NCBI RefSeq assembly: GCF_001468125.1
Contig: NZ_LNYT01000007.1
Span: 576,650-640,649, forward strand
Direction of reading: 5' to 3'
Length of the DNA stretch: 64,000 bases
From: Legionella rubrilucens
Lineage (GTDB): Bacteria > Pseudomonadota > Gammaproteobacteria > Legionellales > Legionellaceae
A program made the translations under genes and the position numbers. Position 1 is the stretch's first letter; each line of letters starts with the position of its first letter. This document shows, piece after piece, positions 59,075 to 64,000 of this stretch. Below the pieces are notes generated by a model. It did no database searches, was not told the origin of the DNA, and was given only the letters and a program-made list of their open reading frames with translations.

Positions 59075-60425
59075 GAAGGAGTTTGGACAAGCGATGCTCA
59101 GCGATGAGCATTCGCTTTTTTCTTTTGGAGAAGATTTCGGCAAACTCCTGCAGGCAAAGCCCCATGCGGTTTTCCAGCCTAAAGACTTAGACGCCTTACA
59201 GGCCATTCTTCGCTACGCCCACCACGAGGCTCTGCCCGTCGTCATTCGCGGCAGGGGCTTAAGTCAAAGCGGCCAGTCGCTGCCGGTCGAAGGCGGTGTT
59301 ACCCTGCATCTTGAGCATTTCAATCGCGTGTTAGCGCAGGAGCAGGACGCCATATGGGTGGAAGGCAATGCGACATTCAGCGATTTACTGGCGGTCAGCC
59401 TTAAAAAAAACGTAATTCCCTACGTGATTCCCTACAACTGCAGCCTGTCTGTCGGCGGGGTGTTGTCGGCCGGGGGCGTCGGCGCTGCGTCTTTTCAATA
59501 CGGCACTGTGATTACTCATGTCAAGGCGCTTGAAGTGATTACGGCCGATGGGGAAAAACACGAGGTGGCGGCCGGTGATGAACTGTATAAAGCCTGCCTC
59601 GGCGGCCAGGGGCAGTTCGGAGTCATCAGTAAAGCCTGCATTCCATTACGATCCTGTAAAAAAAATGTGCGAACTTTTTTCCTCCTTTATCATGATGAGC
59701 ACCAGTGGCAAGAGGACCTTTATAAGGTACGCCGTATTGCGGATGGGCTTGAATCGTTTTGCACGCCGGCCGTTCAGGGGGCCAAATTATCGGATAAGGG
59801 CCGTCTTCCGTTTGCTGAATGGCTCTATGCCATGCACGTGACGATAGAATATGATGAGATTCCGCCAGATGTCAGCCGTATCCATGAACTGTTAAAGCCG
59901 TGGAAAATTCTGCATCAGCAGGATGAACCCATCGAAGCGTACCTGCACCGCCATGATTCGCGTTTCTCGGCCATGAAAATGACGGGGCAATGGGATCTGC
60001 AGCATCCCTGGTATGAATGCTTTATGCCGGCAAAATCCCTGTTTCCTCAATTAAAGGAAGTACTGGCCAGCTTGCCGGTGCATTATGCCAATATTTTACA
60101 GGTCATCCCCTTAGCCTCCTCGCTGCGCGATACCCTGTTTGCTATGCCAGACAGCGAGGACATCTGCGCGGTCATGATTTTAAACCCCGGTATTGCCAAA
60201 GTGCTTTTGCCGAGTTGTCTGGCCGCCATGCAGGCATTGGACGACCGTTTCTTAAAAGCGGGCGGTAAGCGTTACCTGTCAGGCTTTTTGGGAGAAGAGA
60301 TTTCATCAGACTACTGGCGCCGTCATTACAACGGCCAGTTTGAGCACTGGCGCCAGTTAAAGCATGATTATGATCCGAAGCGAATATTTCAATCGCACTT
60401 GTTTAAATCACTGGACAGGCGATAA
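59031..60425 (+). CDS. FAD-linked oxidoreductase, cytokinin dehydrogenase-like
   Basis: 464 residues, FAD_binding_4 (VAO/PCMH) fold: RGRGLSQSGQS, LSVGGVLSAGGVGAASFQYG, GGQGQFGVISKA, and a C-terminal DYDPKRIF typical of berberine-bridge/cytokinin-dehydrogenase types. In plant and actinobacterial cytokinin dehydrogenases FAD is joined to His in RGHGHS; here that position is Leu (RGRGLS), so FAD should be non-covalent. ATG at 59031 lies inside the end of the previous gene and follows AAAGGA at 9 nt. Co-expressed with the heme-oxygenase-like protein from a sigma-54 promoter. Substrate unknown. Confidence 0.8.
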   Translation: MQQTQWNSSQIKQCKKEFGQAMLSDEHSLFSFGEDFGKLLQAKPHAVFQPKDLDALQAILRYAHHEALPVVIRGRGLSQSGQSLPVEGGVTLHLEHFNRVLAQEQDAIWVEGNATFSDLLAVSLKKNVIPYVIPYNCSLSVGGVLSAGGVGAASFQYGTVITHVKALEVITADGEKHEVAAGDELYKACLGGQGQFGVISKACIPLRSCKKNVRTFFLLYHDEHQWQEDLYKVRRIADGLESFCTPAVQGAKLSDKGRLPFAEWLYAMHVTIEYDEIPPDVSRIHELLKPWKILHQQDEPIEAYLHRHDSRFSAMKMTGQWDLQHPWYECFMPAKSLFPQLKEVLASLPVHYANILQVIPLASSLRDTLFAMPDSEDICAVMILNPGIAKVLLPSCLAAMQALDDRFLKAGGKRYLSGFLGEEISSDYWRRHYNGQFEHWRQLKHDYDPKRIFQSHLFKSLDRR

Positions 60426-60453
60426 ACGGGCGGCCGATGACAGCCGCTCGTTT
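60424..60453. terminator. bidirectional hairpin between convergent genes
   Basis: AAACGGGCGGC-cgatgaca-GCCGCTCGTTT, an 11-bp stem with one G-T pair, between the oxidase and the helicase-like gene. A-rich and T-rich stem ends make it usable in both directions. Confidence 0.65.
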
Positions 60454-60463
60454 ATTGGGTGAT

Positions 60464-63400
60464 TCAGTGCTGGAATTCCATTGAGCCGGTTTGCTCTTCA
60501 TTGCCGGGGACCGAGGACGGAGTCTTGGCTGGGGTGAAAAGCAGCAAAGAACCCGCAGAGGCGAACATCGGGCTTCGGGATTTTAGACAAATGAGCAACT
60601 CATTCACTTGTTGAAACCGGGGATCCTCGCTTGAGAAATCCCGGCCCCAGGTGTCAAACAGCCGCATAAAAAAATCAAGGCCTGGGGCGCTGCCGCTTTG
60701 GCAGGCGATGTCCTGCAGGAAGGTTGTTATCTCGGCTATAACCGGTGCTAAATGAGCATACCATTCGTCCATGGAAAGCGGGTCTATCAGTTTGTCTGCC
60801 AATAAATCCAATAGCCTGTAACTGGCCTTATCCTGAAGCAGCCAGCACACAATGGATTTGTTACCAACGCCATTTTGAGGAGTCCCTGCTACCCGCGTTA
60901 ACCAGGTATGCGCCGGAATCTGGTCAATGAGCTTGGGATTTTTTTCGAGAATAAGAATGAGGAGTTGCCGACCTTGCGGGGTGGTGGAAAACCAATAAAG
61001 GGGGGTGCTTTTGGCAAAACCGGATTTAAACCAGGCTGTGGGTGCGATTGCATCAATCAAATCGGGGTTTTTTGTCAGCAGCCAGGTAAAAAAAGGAAGT
61101 TCATCAATACAGTATGCAAGCAGGCGACTGTTGTTTTGGCTTAAGATTGATGGCGGCGTGGCAAAAGGTAAATCCGGGTAGCGGTCGATGAGTTGATCCA
61201 TTAAGCCGCTGCTATTATGCATCAGGCCTTCCATTGCAGGAATAACCCGCGCCTTCGATTGGATTTCAAGCCAGGCGTCAACCGGAATTTTTGTCCAGGC
61301 CTCGGGGTATTTATTCAGGTATTGCTGAATCAGATGGCAACCATAGGGGCTTAGCGCCAGGGCTTGCAATAAGGTCATAGTAACTTCGACATGATTCAAT
61401 ACGGCGGTATTTTTCCGGATGAGTTGTTCGGGAGAAAAAGGCGGTTTTGTCAGGGTAATTGTACTGATTTTTTTTAATGCGGCGTTTATATGCGCATTAA
61501 TGGGAGTCTTTTCTGCAATTAACCAGATAAAGCAAAGCTGGACCCAGAGGCTTAAACAGTCTTTCTCCCGGGGGTACTCTTCAAACCATTTTTCCAATGG
61601 GATTCGGTCGGCGATACGCGGCAAGAGACTCGCGCAGTTAGACATTAAATGAAGAAGAGGCGAACTGACGTCAAGTCCCTGAGTTATTTTTTTAGTCCAT
61701 AAATGCGGCGGAATTTCAAAAAGGGTAAGGGCGAGAAAGGGGGCTATCTTTGGCTCCTCGCATAAATAGTGAAGGAAGGAGCGTCCTTCGTCAGACTCGT
61801 TTTCACGATAGAGGGATGATAACCAATCAACCGTAAACAATTTCTCACAGACTGGATTAAAGGAAACAGGGGTCAGTGTCTGGTCAATTGTTTTATGGTG
61901 GTTGAGTGCATAGATAAAAAGATTAGGGTAGTGTCTAACCGGTATGCCCAACCAGATTTGTTTCATCTTGGCAAACGTGGCACTCAGTTTGTTGCGGTCC
62001 GGGTGTTTAAGCGGTGTTCCCTCCTCAGTCGCTTTCACTACCGCCTCGACCAAGCCCTGAAAAGGGTTGCTTTTTTTATTGTCCTTGGGCTTTGCTTTTC
62101 CTTTGTCCAGGTTGATGGCCGGCACGCGGGCGGGTGTCGGGTTGTTCACGACAGGACTCGGAGCAACCCTGCGGTTGGGTTGAGTGAACTGTTGTTCAAT
62201 GGCTTTAGCCTGTTCGGATTTGCCTAAGTGTTTGAGTTTATTGGCTTCGTTAATCCAGTCCTGCTGGGATGCGGGAATGGGTTTGGGTTCGGGATTGTTG
62301 TTATTGTTGTTATTGGGGTTCTGAGTGAGTTTGAGGGTGGTTTGTTTGAGAGGGGTTAAGAGGTTTTTGCGTTGATGAACGCTGCTGTCTTCGACGATGG
62401 CGAGTGATTGTGTGGCGCGTGTGAAGGCGGTAAAGAGTTGGTTGAAATGGGGAGCGAAGGAGGCATCGCCCTGTTCGGCCTTGGCGCGGTGCTGTTGCGA
62501 TTTGACGGCGGTGTGGTTGATTTTTTTACTGGCGTCATTGCAGGTGTCGTGGTCAAAGAGCCGGTAGGCGGCGATGTGGGGGTATTCGAGTCCTTTGATT
62601 TCTTCGGGGGTGAAGACGAGGGGGGTGTTGAATAGTTCTTTGGCTTTTTCCTTCCACTGCGGGAGGGTGACGACGGCGAACTGGGTGGTTTGGGCTAATT
62701 GTTTAAGTCGGTGGTTTTTGGCCAGCTCATTGGGCTCGACCCATTGCACGAGTCCGGGATTGGCTTTTTGCTGTTCGGAGGGGATGATGCGTGCGTACTC
62801 GAGTTTATCGGCAAGGCCGCCGGTTAGTCGCTGCTTGATGTCGAGGATGGCATTGGCGAGGTCAACGACATGGCCCGGGCATCGGTAGGTGACTGGGAGT
62901 TCGACGTGGCTGACGCCTGAGCTTAAGAGGAACTGGCGTTGTGAAAGGGTGTCTTTGAGGCTTTGGTTGCTGTCCATGCAATAGGCGATGTGGCCGTTAC
63001 GGGCGGCGCGTCGCAAGTTTTTAAGTTCAAGCCCGGAGAGGTCTTGCGCTTCGTCAACGACCACGAGGTCGAAGAGGTCGCTTTGTTTTAAGGTATGGAA
63101 TTCGGGATGAAAGGCGGTGTTTTTCTCGTCGTCGAGTGTTTTTTTATAGCTGGTGTAGGCATTGATGAGCCACTGGCGCTCGTTGTCGTTTTTAAACTGC
63201 TCATGCCGGGCGCTGATGCCGCCGGGGTTGTCGGGGAGGTAGCCGCTTAAATAGCGGAAGGCCTGATACATGGACTCGGTGTTTTTCAGGAAGTCCTTAA
63301 AGTCGTTGCTCAGGGTTTGTTTGGCGGCTTTGGCGGCGTTGAGGTAGCTTGCGATGTGGTTATCGAGCCAGGTCATGCAGTCGGTTTTATGCTGCGCTTT

Positions 63401-64000
63401 TTTGTGCTTAAGCTCGGAGGCTTCCTGAGCCAGGAATTGCTGATAAGTGAGGAACTGGACTTTTTTTCCGGCTTCTGTCTGGGCGGCTGGCAACTGCAGC
63501 CACATGCTGTGCATGGTTTCGGCTAATTTGGCGGATTGGGTGACGTAGAGCAGGGGCTTTTCCGGGACTTCCGTGTATTGATTAACGGCCTGCTCAAGGA
63601 TGGCAAGGGCGACACAGGATTTTCCGGAGCCGGCGGCGCCGCTGATGACGGCGGGGAGCGGGGTTTTTACGGCCTTCTCCTGGATATCGCTTAGGGTAAT
63701 GAAGGTCTGGTTGTAGAAGGTCGCTTTCTGGTATTCAATGGGCTCTTCTTCCTCTTTGGACTGCGGGTTGGCCCACAGGGCAGGCAGGGAGTCGGCCTTG
63801 ACAAAGGTGAGTTCGCCCTTGCTTAAGGCTTCCGGCACGTTCTGCTCTAAAAACTGGCGCAAAACCTGCGGCTTTAAGAAACGGCTTTTGTGGTAGTCGT
63901 GGTTTAAAACCACGTCTAAAAGCAGCAGGCAGGATTTGCCGTTGACCGTCACGGTGGTAAACAGCAGACGGTCGCTGTGGTTAACCCGCACACTGTAGAC
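60464..64000 (-). CDS. UvrD-like helicase fused to a PxxxW solenoid (N-terminus outside window)
   Basis: At least 1178 residues; the frame stays open at the right edge. The first visible 45 residues (VRVNHSDRLLFTTVTVNG...LLDVVLNHDYHKSRFL) resemble a ParE/RelE-like fold. Then a superfamily 1 helicase/ATPase: Walker A GAAGSGKS, Walker B VVVDEAQD, TYRCPGH and an FTAFTRATQSL motif VI-like part. A poly-Asn linker (NPNNNNNNNPEP) and a Lys-rich spacer lead to about 500 residues of helical repeats with a recurring IPxxxW motif (IPVDAWL, IAPTAWF, IPAHTWL, IPLEKWF). Codon choice also changes near the linker. No signal peptide. Could be a DNA-processing enzyme recruited as an effector; role unknown. Confidence 0.7.
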   Translation of the reverse strand, partial: VYSVRVNHSDRLLFTTVTVNGKSCLLLLDVVLNHDYHKSRFLKPQVLRQFLEQNVPEALSKGELTFVKADSLPALWANPQSKEEEEPIEYQKATFYNQTFITLSDIQEKAVKTPLPAVISGAAGSGKSCVALAILEQAVNQYTEVPEKPLLYVTQSAKLAETMHSMWLQLPAAQTEAGKKVQFLTYQQFLAQEASELKHKKAQHKTDCMTWLDNHIASYLNAAKAAKQTLSNDFKDFLKNTESMYQAFRYLSGYLPDNPGGISARHEQFKNDNERQWLINAYTSYKKTLDDEKNTAFHPEFHTLKQSDLFDLVVVDEAQDLSGLELKNLRRAARNGHIAYCMDSNQSLKDTLSQRQFLLSSGVSHVELPVTYRCPGHVVDLANAILDIKQRLTGGLADKLEYARIIPSEQQKANPGLVQWVEPNELAKNHRLKQLAQTTQFAVVTLPQWKEKAKELFNTPLVFTPEEIKGLEYPHIAAYRLFDHDTCNDASKKINHTAVKSQQHRAKAEQGDASFAPHFNQLFTAFTRATQSLAIVEDSSVHQRKNLLTPLKQTTLKLTQNPNNNNNNNPEPKPIPASQQDWINEANKLKHLGKSEQAKAIEQQFTQPNRRVAPSPVVNNPTPARVPAINLDKGKAKPKDNKKSNPFQGLVEAVVKATEEGTPLKHPDRNKLSATFAKMKQIWLGIPVRHYPNLFIYALNHHKTIDQTLTPVSFNPVCEKLFTVDWLSSLYRENESDEGRSFLHYLCEEPKIAPFLALTLFEIPPHLWTKKITQGLDVSSPLLHLMSNCASLLPRIADRIPLEKWFEEYPREKDCLSLWVQLCFIWLIAEKTPINAHINAALKKISTITLTKPPFSPEQLIRKNTAVLNHVEVTMTLLQALALSPYGCHLIQQYLNKYPEAWTKIPVDAWLEIQSKARVIPAMEGLMHNSSGLMDQLIDRYPDLPFATPPSILSQNNSRLLAYCIDELPFFTWLLTKNPDLIDAIAPTAWFKSGFAKSTPLYWFSTTPQGRQLLILILEKNPKLIDQIPAHTWLTRVAGTPQNGVGNKSIVCWLLQDKASYRLLDLLADKLIDPLSMDEWYAHLAPVIAEITTFLQDIACQSGSAPGLDFFMRLFDTWGRDFSSEDPRFQQVNELLICLKSRSPMFASAGSLLLFTPAKTPSSVPGNEEQTGSMEFQH

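Noticed and set aside
59031..60425. Reading the flavin oxidase as DprE1 to complete a lipid-linked arabinose pathway with the UbiA/AftB pair
   Set aside because: Its motifs (GGQGQFGVISKA, LSVGGVLSAGGVG) fit cytokinin-dehydrogenase-type enzymes, it is over 30 kb away and under a separate sigma-54 promoter.
62408..62888. Plus-strand frames rich in Gly and Val opposite the helicase gene
   Set aside because: They arise from the G/T-rich complement of a gene with C-ending codons; no start signal and low-complexity product.

Overview
The window looks like a chromosomal segment from a Legionella-type gammaproteobacterium. It combines a typical gammaproteobacterial core (mlaFEDCB-bolA-murA, kdsD-kdsC-lptCAB, dapDE, truD) with Legionella-style accessory genes: very long eukaryote-like or protease-like proteins, a P-loop GTPase with a helical C-terminus, kynurenine 3-monooxygenase and LphB-like glycosyltransferase. 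GC content looks higher by eye than the AT-rich L. pneumophila genome, so another Legionella species or a close relative is likely. This is inference from gene content; no search was run.

Layout. 0-10 kb: the C-terminus of a LapD-like degenerate EAL protein, a 1721-residue LapA-like surface adhesin with a TAAG cleavage site, a glutaminase, and an orphan pseudopilin paired with a GGDEF-EAL protein. 10-16 kb (minus): one tightly overlapped block kdsD-kdsC-lptC-lptA-lptB-trpG-trpD-trpC linking LPS core and export genes to tryptophan synthesis. 16-21 kb (plus): mlaFEDCB, bolA-like gene, murA, Nif3-like and Nudix genes. 22-26 kb: GTPase-like protein, truD, and a hydrophobic protein of unknown role. 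25.8-31 kb: a UbiA-type phosphoribosyltransferase plus an AftB/LphB-like GT-C enzyme, a WbpM-type dehydratase, CsaA and an SDR. 31-40 kb (mostly minus): amino acid permease, ABC-F ATPase, a giant protein with a YopT-like Cys-His-Asp N-terminus, and tRNA-Ser(GGA). 40-46 kb: kinase-like protein, small secreted protein, NagZ, a DAACS transporter preceded by a Cys-rich leader peptide, dapDE. 46-50.5 kb: a secreted beta-propeller, an arylamine N-acetyltransferase-like protein and two tandem paralogues with a conserved Cys-His-Asp set. 50.5-56.5 kb: sugar epimerase, a GC-rich repeat island, acyltransferase, PLP enzyme and a KfrA_N-PAS-PAS-GGDEF-EAL protein. 56.7-64 kb: kmo, a sigma-54-type promoter driving a heme-oxygenase-like protein and a flavin oxidase, and a partial UvrD-like helicase fused to a solenoid.

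Themes. Three c-di-GMP-related proteins (one a degenerate receptor beside its probable adhesin), envelope building (LPS, Mla, peptidoglycan, DAP, nucleotide sugars, a possible lipid-linked pentose pathway) and several secreted or effector-like proteins. The observations most worth following are the Cys-codon leader upstream of a DAACS transporter whose side-chain-binding Arg is replaced by Glu, the sigma-54 promoter with two palindromic upstream sites exactly 31 bp apart, the LapD-adhesin pair, the mycobacterial-like UbiA/AftB pair, and the YopT-like giant protein.
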